DNA from: Asparagopsis taxiformis
Taxonomy: Eukaryota > Rhodophyta > Florideophyceae > Bonnemaisoniales > Bonnemaisoniaceae
Length of the DNA: 64,000 bases
Direction: 5' to 3'
Assembly (NCBI GenBank): GCA_030407315.1
Contig: JALQPE010000176.1
Location: 288,348 to 352,347, forward strand
Shown here: in pieces, positions 39,521 to 49,702 of the stretch
Position numbering within the stretch: position 1 is the stretch's first letter
Layout of the letters: the number at the start of each line of letters is the position of its first letter
Notes under the pieces: model-generated
What the model was told of the DNA's origin: nothing
The model's database searches: none
The model's input: the letters and a program-made list of their open reading frames with translations, nothing else
Position numbers and translations under genes: made by a program

Positions 39521-40229
39521 ATGCGTCATCGCCCCCATGTAGCGACCACACCGCCATCCGACCCACAGCCTTCAACTAACCCGGCTACCAATCTCTCTGA
39601 CACTGATGCGCCGACCGAGTCCATGTTCGAATGCAATGTATGCTTCGATACTCCGCATGACCCCGTTGTGACCCCGTGCGGACATTTGTACTGTTGGCCA
39701 TGTCTCTACCGTTGGATGCGTCTGCATCCCGAAAGTCCACAATGTCCCGTTTGCAAAGCTGCCGTCGATAAACACACCGTCATCCCCATCTACGGTCGTG
39801 GACGTTCCGAAAGTGACGACCCGCGCGAACGAGCTCTCCCAGACGACGATCTTCCGCCGCGCCCTGCCGGGCAGAGACAAACTGCTCCACAACAACCGGG
39901 TATGCATGCTGCTCCTGCATTCCGAATGCATCCCGCTTTTGGAAGGGTCAATCCGTACGGCCCCAACTACGAAAACATTTCCCTTTCCACTTTTGGCCTT
40001 TTTCCGTCTTTGTTCGGTCTACAGATTGCGTATCCGCACATGAATGAGCGACGACGTGAGCAGCCGCCCCCAAACCCAGAAGTCGATATCCAGGAGCAAG
40101 GTTGGTTAAGCTTGTTCTCATTGACCTTGTTCGATATTATCTCCAATACTAACTCGTTTTTCTTGCACAGTTTCGAAAGTATTCATCTTTCTCGCGTTGT
40201 TTATTGTTGTTGTAATCACACTCTTCTAA
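39521..40229 (+). CDS. RNF5/RNF185-type ER-membrane RING E3 ligase
   Basis: A 212-residue protein in two exons (39521-40100, 40171-40229). The C3HC4 RING (about residues 37-78) reads FECNVCFDTPHDPVVTPCGH, LYCWPCLYRWM and QCPVCKAAV, followed by VIPIYGRG, the signature of the RMA/RNF5/RNF185 group. The 70-nt intron has donor GTTGGT and acceptor TTGCACAG. Splicing gives the tail VSKVFIFLALFIVVVITLF, a C-terminal membrane anchor as in RNF5/RNF185; reading through the intron would lose it. Family members sit in the ER membrane and drive ER-associated degradation with UBC6/UBE2J-type E2s. The TTG-initiated upstream extension is ignored in favour of the ATG at 39521. Confidence 0.9.
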
Positions 40230-40546
40230 ACATATATAGCTCACGTTGCATATCAACGATCGAGTTTCTGATCCACTCTACAATCTGCCCAACCCACGAT
40301 GGTCTTGTAATATCTGATATTGCAACGAACTAGCTCTTCTCAGCCCTAACCGTGTACAGTTTGATCCAGGCACTAGGCCGCCAAAGAACATGATACAATA
40401 TGCATATATGCTGTGCAACAAGGCTTCCAAACATTTAGTGACAAGTTCGACACGTACCGCTCGCTAATAAACTATTTTGCAAGTTCACCGTCAAACAACA
40501 TTAAGCGGCACCACCTGTCTTCATGCCAGACTACTCTGGAATCCTG

Positions 40547-42043
40547 TTACGCCACTATCGTAATCTGAATGGGGTAGTCACGGTTTCGAATCACTTCAGA
40601 TCTGCGCGCAATGAGCACGTGGTCGGTGTTTGGATCGAAAACTAGGTTCGACGTGCTCTGCCGAAAGTTCACATCAACATCAATGGACCGAGTAAGGGGT
40701 TTTCCCACCATTTGCAGGCTTATATCGAGGACTGTTGAATACCTCATACCATCCGTTCTTGCCTTTCTTGCGTTCAATCGCCATGTAACAGTCCGCAGGT
40801 TGACCTCCATCACTGCCGACCACCCCTCACTGTTAAAGTGTACATCTTTGAATTGAATCATGCCTGACCATCTCCGTGGAGACTCTTCAAGCTCCTGTAA
40901 ATGCTGTAGATGAGTCTTCATTTCCTGCAATGTCTCTTCAACTCCTTCGCTGAACGTTTTCAACCTTGTCTGTAACACTTCAATAATCTCTGTATTCTGG
41001 AAGTGAGCAAGACTATCTCGTGCCCATTTCCGAACTTCTCCCCAATCTGGCACAGTACTTGCGACGTTAACAAATGGAGCAGCAGGATCCACAATTACAA
41101 GCGAACACAAATCACTTCGTGTGTTACTCGTCTTCAGTAACCCTTTTGATATACAATGGTCAATTGTCCTTTGGTTATAATATGTTGTCCAGCTGAGAAA
41201 GCATTTGGGCATGCTATCATCGGCAATCGCATCTGACTTGGTTCCGCTTTGAGAAGATACTATTGAGAGAAATCGTCTGAAAATTGTCGCGAAAACGTCC
41301 GGACTAGGTGCAGATGCAGGAGATCCATGGAATGCTTCAAGCATTAAGAGTTCAATAAGATAATCCCCAGGACTATCCTCTCTCGTCATGAAATCACAGG
41401 ACTTTCTCCATTTTTTGGCTACTCGAACCATGTCCTTGTACAAAGCCGGTTGACTTCTAATGAGTTCAATCCGATATATGGCACAAGTGGTTTCAACGTG
41501 TACTCCACGGCTTTCTGGTTCAGGATACTCCGCCGAAGTAGTTGGTAAACTTTCATTCACATTCACACTACTGCGAGCAGATTTGGGAGTTCTACGTGGT
41601 GAATCATAGAGCAGCAAATCTTTCGGCCCACCATACAGCTCCCCCGCAGCGAACAAACGACAGTTGATATCTGAGAAAGTGAAATGGACTGCGAGACCCT
41701 TATCCTCCACATTAACGAATTGCGAATGTTTGGACTGCACCAGAGCATCTTGAATTGGCTTCAGAAAGTAATCAAAATATCGTTCTGGAGAGAAATGTTG
41801 AAATACAACATACATATCAAGATCTGAGTCCCCATTTATCATCGTTTCTTTCCCGAAAGCCCCTCCGCGCACAACCTTATCATGTTGTACGCCCACGGAT
41901 CGCAAGACATCACTGACTTGAACTGCGATTGACTCTAATAAGTTCAGTTGCTCGGGAGATGGACGCAGTGATCGAAATAAATCATTCCAGCTCACTCCCC
42001 AGGGAGTTTCTGAGATTTTTGAAGCGCCACCGTTCTCGAGCAT
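40547..42043 (-). CDS. OAS1-like nucleotidyltransferase (CD-NTase superfamily) with extra C-terminal region
   Basis: A 498-residue intronless protein. The N-terminal NTase core has VVRGGAFGKETMINGDSDLD (residues 57-76), matching the OAS/cGAS pattern with GG-S/A and D-x-D metal ligands D74 and D76. The third carboxylate is unclear: in HFTFSDINCRLF the expected position holds Asn127, with Asp125 two residues earlier. The OAS1 C-terminal helical domain follows: LYKDMVRVAKKWRKSC, YLIELLMLEAF, LSWTTYYN and LVIVDPAAPFVNVA, the counterparts of the OAS1 KHWYQNC, YWTKYYD and ILDPADPTGNV motifs. After it come a coiled coil (EIIEVLQTRLKTFSEGVEET) and a ~110-residue beta-rich region absent from OAS1. OAS enzymes make 2'-5' oligoadenylate when they bind dsRNA. 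The function here is unknown. The Met at 42043 is the first in-frame ATG. Confidence 0.82.
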   Translation of the reverse strand: MLENGGASKISETPWGVSWNDLFRSLRPSPEQLNLLESIAVQVSDVLRSVGVQHDKVVRGGAFGKETMINGDSDLDMYVVFQHFSPERYFDYFLKPIQDALVQSKHSQFVNVEDKGLAVHFTFSDINCRLFAAGELYGGPKDLLLYDSPRRTPKSARSSVNVNESLPTTSAEYPEPESRGVHVETTCAIYRIELIRSQPALYKDMVRVAKKWRKSCDFMTREDSPGDYLIELLMLEAFHGSPASAPSPDVFATIFRRFLSIVSSQSGTKSDAIADDSMPKCFLSWTTYYNQRTIDHCISKGLLKTSNTRSDLCSLVIVDPAAPFVNVASTVPDWGEVRKWARDSLAHFQNTEIIEVLQTRLKTFSEGVEETLQEMKTHLQHLQELEESPRRWSGMIQFKDVHFNSEGWSAVMEVNLRTVTWRLNARKARTDGMRYSTVLDISLQMVGKPLTRSIDVDVNFRQSTSNLVFDPNTDHVLIARRSEVIRNRDYPIQITIVA

Positions 42044-43325
42044 TACGATTTCGCGGGGGCTTGACGATCCAGGTTGTACTGAAGTCTGTGGACACCATCT
42101 ATAAGGATGACAGAATTTATTGCGTAGAAAGGATAAAAAAGGGAATTCCTTGGGAGACAACTTCCAAACCTACAGAAAATCCGTGACATGAATTACAGCT
42201 GTGCGGAAAAGTGACGAATTTATCACCAAAGTATAACATAGTGTTTTTGGTAAATTCCCATATGACAAGTTCAAGGGATTTTCATGACTAAGGGCCATTT
42301 GTCGAATAACTTACACATTACACCAGTACTTACAGTAGCTATTTCGTACTTGACCGCACGGCTACGAACTCTCGTGACGAAGTAAAGGAGATCAGACCAT
42401 TAGTCTCACGGTTATGTGCCCATACGCTCACACCACTGCAAACCGCCATCCATCCACTCCGCCTACCAACAATCAACCCATCCTGTCTTCTGTGCTTAGG
42501 ATCATTACTCGAAAAGTGTGATCCACCCCAACCAAACTGCGGCGACATCCGTTTACTCTGCAGACCAGCCACGGAGACACGCTGTCTATACTCAAAAAAT
42601 CAGACACCAGCGCACTCGTTGTTCTATCCTAAACAACTTTCTCATCATAGCTCGAAAAGCTTGATCGTATGAACATGATTATCCTCCAACCAATCATGGA
42701 CAATAGCCCCACAATCCCCCGACACTGTGTAACCTGCCCCGATCCAACATCAATTCGAAATACCAGCGCTCACATATGGCAACTTCGTATCCTTGAAAAT
42801 CACAGTTGAGCATTTTGCCAGACCACAATGTGTACATGAATACTTATTTAATGCTCCACCCTCCCCTCAGACTCCAACGCAGCAGTAATTCTGTGGTGCA
42901 ATGCCCAGAGGAGGGTTTCCCAACGGCACAGCGTGAGGACAGTTCGAGATACTCCTATTCCTGGTAGGTGGTAGAGAGTGGACTCTCCGGTGTTCTTGTA
43001 ACGGGTTGTAAGTCTATTCCGGAGACTCTGTTTGAATCTGAGGGATACAGTCACTTTCAAAGTTCCCGGAGTATCCCATTTCAGATACTGAGAAACTCGA
43101 TAGAACGAAAAGGTAGCAACGAGGTTTGGTTACTGAAATGGTGGTCCACTTGGCGGATGTGAACCCAGAAAGAAAGGGAAGTGGTTCAATGGAAACAATG
43201 TGAACCGAAGGGGGAGGAAAGAGAAAGAAAGACGGGCGGTCAGGTGCAGATGGCCGAGTACACCTGGTGGGAGGGTGGAGCCTTGGATGGGTGTACCCTC
43301 GGGCGGCCACCAACTTGCATTAGTG
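42044..43325. other. Start of the repeat-rich zone
   Basis: No gene recognised. The stretch up to about 42,600 is probably the promoter of the OAS1-like gene. From about 42,850 the base composition becomes purine-rich and open frames occur on both strands without motifs, as in the repeat DNA that follows. Confidence 0.35.
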
Positions 43326-43327
43326 TA

Positions 43328-43425
43328 GTGCAATGGCTTGGTCGATTCGACAACGGGCAGCCTTGGCTGTAAGCCGAATCGGCGAGCCACCGCGAGGTGT
43401 TCGAGCCCTCCTGTCGCGGTAGTCA
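43328..43425 (+). repeat. tRNA-like repeat, copy 1 (SINE candidate)
   Basis: About 98 bp nearly identical to 45733-45827. It contains an A-box-like TGGCTTGGTCGA and a B-box-like GTGTTCGAGCCC at tRNA spacing, with a possible anticodon loop CTGTAAG (GTA, Tyr). The cloverleaf is imperfect, so it is called a Pol III-type repeat rather than a tRNA. Confidence 0.55.
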
Positions 43426-43689
43426 GGCTCTGGTCGAGTGTGGTAGAGCAAAGGCGAATCGCCTGCCTTAGTGTGGGTTGTAAGGCCACACAGACGATCC
43501 GTCTAGAATCCTGTGGTCACATGGTGAGTCATGGTGGTGCACCAAGAGGATGGTGGTTCACCAACCCTAATAGGGAAGAAGGGAGGACACCAGGCACAAA
43601 AGGGGTGAGTTCCCTGTATAAGAAGCAAAAAGAGAAGAAGAAGGGGGAGCCCTATAGGATAGGGCGGTCGCTGGTACAACGATGCATAC

Positions 43690-44185
43690 AGAGATACGCT
43701 GGTACAGCGGGAGAGGGGCAGTGGCTCAAGAGCCGGGCACCAGGCACCCGAAGATACCTGATCGAAGGGCACGCGCACCACCGGTGACGCGTGGTATCGG
43801 GGAAAGGGAAGCTGATCCAGCAGAGTAACCAGTCACAGACTGAATCAGTTGAGTGACCAGTGTCGGCGCGGTCCGCGCTATAGCCAAAGACGAAGCACGC
43901 TTCCATGAGACTGCAAAAAGATAGTTGGGAGCACATCAATAACCAAGTCCGATTAGTCGGCGGGGGGGCTGCTGAACCAGTACGACGGCCAGGACAGAAA
44001 GATGATACAGCGGGGAATGAGTTCCAGAAGCAGGCCAGACACTATAGCCAAAGTCGAAGCAGGTTGCAATGAGACTGCGAAACGCAAGTTGGGAGTGGCT
44101 CGCAACCATACCTCCGGATGGGCACCAGGCGGCCGAAGACACCTGATTGAGGGGCACGCGCACCACTGGTGACGCGTAGTAGGGG
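43690..44185 (+). repeat. Diverged tandem duplication of a ~350-bp unit
   Basis: Blocks around 43728-43792 and 44120-44180 share gggcaccaggc...cgaaga.acctgat...gggcacgcgcaccac.ggtgacgcg. Blocks around 43868-43930 and 44040-44095 share ctatagccaaag.cgaagca...tgagactgc.aa...gttgggag. The order of blocks repeats, so this is an old duplication of a non-coding unit. Confidence 0.5.
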
Positions 44186-44502
44186 CAATGCTGATACAGC
44201 GTCCCGACATTGAGAAGCTGAATCAGCGAAAAGGGACACCGGAAGAGTGCCAAGCACCATTGCCAAGGGAGAATCACACTGAATCAGTAGGCAAAACGCA
44301 CCCTGGGGGTAGATTGGACACCGAGCTTCCGGCTGGCTTTTACAATCAAAGGACATGGCGGTTCGCCTCTAGTTGAATACTAAATTATATGTGGCTTGTA
44401 GCCCTAAATGTCCTTGTGGTTGGTGTCAAATAGTTAGGCTAAATACTGATACAGTAGGGTGGTCGAAAAACCCTAAGTGACGGGTGCGCCGGCGGCGCTG
44501 GC

Positions 44503-44520
44503 ACACTGTAAATACAGTGT
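44503..44520. repeat. Perfect 18-bp palindrome
   Basis: ACACTGTA-AA-TACAGTGT, 8-bp arms around AA, in otherwise unassigned repeat DNA. Confidence 0.6.
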
Positions 44521-45732
44521 AAAATGTTAGCTGTAGTGTATAGTTCAGTGTATCACTGGTGTCACGTGCCACGTGTTCAGTGATTGCACTGCTGTTAGAA
44601 TAGATAGTTCAAAATAGTTTCGAAATAAAAGAATTGGGTAAAGTGCCAAAAATTGGAGGTGAAACACCTAGCTGTAAGCGCTTCGCCAAGTGGCATTGCA
44701 CTACAATTAGTAAAAGGGGAGCCACAGTCCACTGCCAGTCGCCAATCCGGTACTTCGAAACGGAGAGAGCGGAGCTCAGTGGTTGATAGGCCGTAGGCCA
44801 CGGGGTGAGTCGGATGGCCACAGTAGATGAGCCAGTATCGCGAAAATGCCACAGGCAAGCGCAGAAGTGGGCGGTCGCAGGCCGAAGTCCGGTAGGGGTG
44901 AGAAAAACGAAACGAAATATCGAAACGTAAGTTACAAAATAAAACGGAAGAAAGAAACGAAAAAAGGATGGAAAGGGGAATGAGATTTTCCAGGGTCACC
45001 GCACTGATGAACCAAAGGTTGTTATCGGGGTCCGGAAGCGCGCCAAGCGTAATGAGCCACAGTCACAGACGAAGTAAAATTTGCAGAAAAGGTTGGTACC
45101 ACTCTAGCAGCCAACGTCCGGGTACTTTACCATCTGAAGGGTCGAAAATACCCTTGGTATAAATATTGCTGCCGGGGTCGGCCACGGCCAGCGAAAACCC
45201 CGAGAAATCCTAAAATACACTAAAATATAAATACGTAGCTAAACTAAAACAAATTACAATGTTTCGAATAAATAATGTGCTTTGGACAGACTGTCAGTGA
45301 TATCCCAATGAATAGATCGGGACCAAATCCAAAGTGTCACACGTGTAACGTGTGTTGCACTACACATCCCCCGTTTAAGAGGAAGCCACATACTTTCCCA
45401 AAACTTTGGGGTTTCGCAAAATCCGTCTTAAAAAAGTTTCGAAATATCCCGCTGTACGGTATAAAACATCCGGGCATCACGGAGATACTGTATCGGCAGA
45501 CTCCAAGCTCTTCCCCAGCTGCCCCCTATATTTCTATATTCCTCGATAATGCCCCTCCATCACGGAATAGATTTCCCAACGTTCAGTGAAACGTCGACCG
45601 CAGGTCTTCTTGAAGACCCAGTTCTTCATTTTCAGGCTCCCTGGTTTTGTTTCGATACTGCTAATGATGATATGTTCTTGCGCAAGTTTGTCGATGCCGA
45701 CGGGACTCTCCCAGGCGGGATTCCCCTCTGTA
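44521..45732. other. Unassigned repeat-zone DNA
   Basis: No recognised gene. It has several CACGTG-type words (near 44563, 45340) and short palindromes. The 104-codon frame at 45275-45589 has no motif. Confidence 0.35.
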
Positions 45733-45827
45733 GTGCAATGGCTTGGTCGATTCGACAACGGGCAGCCTTGGCTGTAAGCCGAATCGCCGAGGCACCGCGA
45801 GGTGTTCGAGCCCTCCTGTCCCGGTAT
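45733..45827 (+). repeat. tRNA-like repeat, copy 2 (SINE candidate)
   Basis: Second copy of the tRNA-like sequence at 43328-43425. It differs by a few substitutions and one small shift near gccgaatc; the flanks are unrelated. Confidence 0.55.
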
Positions 45828-45832
45828 GTAGT

Positions 45833-45975
45833 TTACGCGGCCATTTCGAAAATAGCAAACATTTACGATTTCCGCGGAATTCATTAGCCTTTTTTCCGTA
45901 GTGTATTTTGATCTTGTAGTTAGTATACGTGGCCAATTCGAAAATGGTGAATATTTACGATTTCCGCGGAATTCG
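45833..45975 (+). repeat. ~85-bp direct duplication
   Basis: The segment gcggccatttcgaaaata...tttacgatttccgcggaattc at 45838-45885 recurs, diverged, at 45928-45971. Confidence 0.6.
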
Positions 45976-46679
45976 AATTTCGGCGGACACGACCGGCGAC
46001 AGCAATGTACGAGCATTGCTGGCGCATGCGCGCGCGCAATCGGCACACGTGTGCAGCGAACGGACTGGCACGCGGCCAACGGACCAACGGGTCCACACGC
46101 GCGACCCACAAGGTCCTTTCCCATTCGGGGACGTTACGAACAGTGTTTATACTGTAATGCGATGCCATCGTGGCTAAATAGGTATTGGAAACGTGCCGGG
46201 AGGGAAAAGGGACAAGCATCGATCGGGCAACGTGCTCTAGTCTACGTTTTCGCTTTACGTTTCTGCCTAACGAGGCTTCGTCTCCGTCGAGCTGCGTACT
46301 CCCTGCCCATTGCCACACGTGAGGCTGATCACGTGTCGTGCCTACGGGCTTGGTTGAGAGCGCCTCCGGTGACGTGCCACCTCGTTCGTTGACGTAATCG
46401 TCGCGTGGATCGTTCGTCTTGACGCCCGTGTCTACCTGCTAACCTACTCTACCCTATCCTTTCTACTTCGCTACCAATACAGTCAAACACCAGCGGGTGG
46501 CACTGTTTCGTTGTTCGTTCGAAGGACACCGTGTCCGTAGCTCGTACCAGCTGACTTCTAGAACTACGTCGTTCCACACTGGTCTCTCGACCTAGAAGTT
46601 GCTACGAGCAAGACGAAAAACATCGAGATTGAGTGTTCTTTACGTTACAATTAGCTACGAGCTAAGAGACTAACAGTCT

Positions 46680-48204
46680 ATGAATTACGCTATGTCGAAT
46701 TCAAGCACGTCGACCAGGCAACCGTTGCCAACGTCAGCGGACGCCGAAGCCGACGTGGCCTTGTCAGCAGAAGCGATCTTCGCGACCGATCGATCTATCC
46801 CAATGGATATCGAGGCGATCGGTCGACTACCACGCACGGTAACTCCGTTCGAGTCCTTGGGTATGGACCCCGCAGCGCGCGGTCAGCTCAATGAAGGGAA
46901 CGTGACTCCCACGGCACTGCGTGTAGTGTACGAAGACCTTCGAGGTCACATTGAAAGGGCGAGCGACGCGGCCGTCGACGAAGCCGTAAGGTAGAGACTC
47001 GGAGTCTCGGAGCGCGAAGCTTCTGCGTTACGTGAACGCTCGGCTACCCTCGAACGGGAAAACGCAGAGTTACGAAATCGCCTCTCCAACGTGGAGGGAA
47101 GACTCGACTCGTTTGTCGCAGTATTCAACGATGTCCTCGCCAGACGTTCCGCTCCGCCGAGCGGAAGCGTTCCGAATTACGAAGAAGGCTCGCGCGCCTA
47201 TAACTCGCAATCCTCCCCGGCCGTTCCGGGAGGATAACTTTCAACACCCGGACCGATAACTGCAACTACGGTTGGAAGGGGGGCGGCAGTGCAACGAGCC
47301 ATCGCCAACCCCGACGAAACGCCACAAAGGCAATTGCGCTTTCACGATACCCCTGAACACGTGCGGTCAGCGGGCGCAGAACGAACTGCACGATTCGGTA
47401 CGGGAGCTCCCACGCCGCACGAAGCATACATTCCGTGACTGGGTGCGTTCGGTACGACGGACACGCGAGTCTACGAAAACGAACGTGCCGACGCGGTACG
47501 CTTACCAGGTAACGCCCTTGGTCCGCCTCGCCACGCGTTGGCAGAACACACATCGATGCTCGACGCATTCGCGAACGTGGTATCGTACCGCATGTACCGA
47601 CTTAATGATGTACGCGAACATCTCTACGTTAACGAGAACCCAAGCGTGCACAAGCTCAAACGTGAGCTCGAGGGACTTTTCCCTACGTTGAAGCCGTTCT
47701 CCGGGCGGAATCCGATTACGTTGCTCGGATTCCTTGCCCAAATACGTGATGGGTTCAGCACACTCGGAGTGTGCGAAGGAGTGACAGTACGCGCACTGCA
47801 CTTCTTTCTCGACGGAGACGCCCGACGGTACTACGATTCCCAGTGTACGACTGGCGTGATCACGACTGATCCAACGAAGAGGTTCTCGTGGCCTCACATA
47901 ATCAACGTGTTTATTAAACGATACCTGTAAGACGACGTGCTGCAGGAGGCCTACGAAAAGGTCACGATGATCACGCAGAATCCTAACGAGGACGAGAATC
48001 AGTACGCCGACAGACTCGACACTGCCACGGGGGCATGCAACTACGTGTTTACGGATCAACTCCTCGTTCACCACTACGTGCGTGGTTTACTTCCCTCGAC
48101 GCGGACAGCCGTGACGGAACGACTCCGGTCACTCCCCTAACGAGAGAGGAACGACCTCACCGTTGTGAGACGATTGGAAACGGCCGAAGGAACGACATTC
48201 CGTG
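46680..48204 (+). pseudogene. Retroelement gag-like gene with five in-frame stops
   Basis: One reading frame runs from ATG 46680 to the solo LTR without a frameshift but is cut by stops at 46992 (TAG), 47235 (TAA), 47436 (TGA), 47928 (TAA) and 48138 (TAA). The N-terminal part has a coiled coil (REASALRERSATLERENAEL). The later part resembles a Retrotrans_gag capsid domain: FPTLKPFSGRNPITLLGFLA, LHFFLDGDARRYYDS, NVFIKRYL, then QNPNEDENQYADRLDTA. Each stop could come from a CAA, CAG or CGA codon by one C-to-T change. The class (probably Ty3-like) cannot be fixed because no reverse transcriptase is present. Confidence 0.65.
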
Positions 48205-48692
48205 TGTTGGAACGAATTGGTCGCTTACCGAGCGTTTATTGAATCTGCGAGCTCACTACATTATTTGTATTCTCGCCGAGGTGCGCCGGCGGTGCTAAGG
48301 ACAGCCTGTTAATAGCTGCTCCAGACAGTCTGTCACTGACAGTCTGTCCTGGTAAGCACCCGCTGCCAATCTGGTACACGTGGGCTTCTCTATCATATCG
48401 TCCACACGTGTACACTTATCATAACATTTTCCCTGTGCCATGATGGCAACCCATCCTGGCATTTCTAATTACTAATTGAAAGTCTGAGAAACAAATTGAA
48501 ACTTCAGACGCTATTATCTCCATGAAGAAAGGTCGTAGAAGCTTCGGATAAGTTGCTACCCGACTAATTCGGGCACGCTGAATATGATGAGATAGGTTTC
48601 GGAGCGCCTAGAGCACTCCTAGGAGAAATCGAGGGTCAAAGTTTTCTCACGTAACTGAGCCCCTCAGGGCCTATTACAGTGAGTGCTTCAAC
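48205..48692. mobile_element. Diverged solo LTR of the copia family seen at 55-61 kb
   Basis: This aligns over its whole length to the LTRs at 55057-55531 and 61054-61528. Shared blocks are tggtcgcttacc, gcgagctcac, gacagcctgtt, cagacagtctgtc, gccaatctggtacacgtg, catttctaattactaat, gttgctacccgactaattcg, gagataggtttcggagcg and caaagttttctcac. No internal copia region is attached. It splits the gag-like frame. Flanks ccgtg and ccgtt may be a decayed 5-bp target duplication. Confidence 0.75.
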
Positions 48693-49702
48693 CGTTTTTC
48701 AACGAGGAAAACGATGAGCCATATTTCAAGGCTCCTAGAGGACTCCTTCATCGAGATTTTCACAGGATATTCTCGAGATTGAGTACTTCAGTTACTGTGA
48801 TTCAATTATTCGCAACACCGTGCACGTACGGCAGCTGTCGCGTCAGCCACGAAACCGAAAGTGCGGTTTCCGATGAGCCTACGTTGGCTATTCCCGACCA
48901 CGAGTCGAGGAAGTTCGCGGACTACGACGAGTCCGCGTACTTACGAAATGAATGGGATAACGAGCCCAATTACCACGATGGTAACCCGAACATCCCCGCG
49001 AGGGACGATGACGACGTATCGCTCGCAGCGGCTCACGTTACCGAGAATTTGAAGGCGATCCTCTTCACGGATGGGCCGCCGCCCAACGATACGAAAATGG
49101 CAAACGAAAAGCCGGACGAGCTCGAAGCTCGATTGAACCGTCCATGCGAGGACGTGCCGAAGCTCACGAGCGAGCAGACGCAATTAGCGCATTCCGTAAT
49201 CCCGAACGATTACTGGACGCTATCGCGTTGGTCATGCCGCGAAGATGGCCACTCGACATTTACGTGTCCGCGTTTGACGGCAGATCAACGGATCTTTTCC
49301 GCGTACAAATATTACCTCTTCCACGTGAAGAGCAACCCACGGCAGGCTGAGTACTTCCGCCAACGAATGGCTAAACGAAACCAGGAACGACCTGATGAAA
49401 GAGGGGACGCGAACCCGCGGAGATACGGCACACCGCCTACGATACTCCGAAACCCCAATCGTGACGGGGGGAGACCATTCGATAGACGCCGCGGCGACTT
49501 CCGTAATGACCGACGTGATCCCCGTCCGTGGATGAATGAGCGAAATGGCCAACGCAACGGCCGCAGCGGAGTCTACGTGACGACTTTCGCTGACGGAACA
49601 CCACTCGAGGTGGGAAAGAGTCATGATGATGAAAGAGCTTCGTGGGCTCACGACGACGACGTGTCGAACGGCCTCGCGCCGGAAAACGACCAGGCGATGT
49701 AG
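48690..49702 (+). pseudogene. Gag C-terminal part with degenerate zinc knuckle
   Basis: An open frame continuing the retroelement after the solo LTR. It is acidic at first, then has a zinc-knuckle-like RWSCREDGHSTFTCP in which the first of the CCHC ligands is missing (Arg or Trp at the Cys position). An Arg/Asn/Gly-rich nucleic-acid-binding tail follows. It overlaps the next frame (about 49642-49702) by roughly 60 nt in the -1 phase, which may be a real gag-pro arrangement or decay. Confidence 0.5.

Noticed and set aside
42339..42572. 77-codon minus-strand frame upstream of the OAS1-like gene
   Set aside because: Starts at GTG, shows no motif and lies in the probable promoter.
43328..43425. 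Functional tRNA-Tyr
   Set aside because: A and B boxes are visible but the acceptor and anticodon stems do not pair fully, and a near-identical second copy with unrelated flanks fits a dispersed repeat.
49630..49702. Programmed -1 frameshift site between gag and protease frames
   Set aside because: The frames do overlap in -1 phase, but ggaaaac is not a canonical X-XXY-YYZ slippery heptamer, and the element is already decayed.
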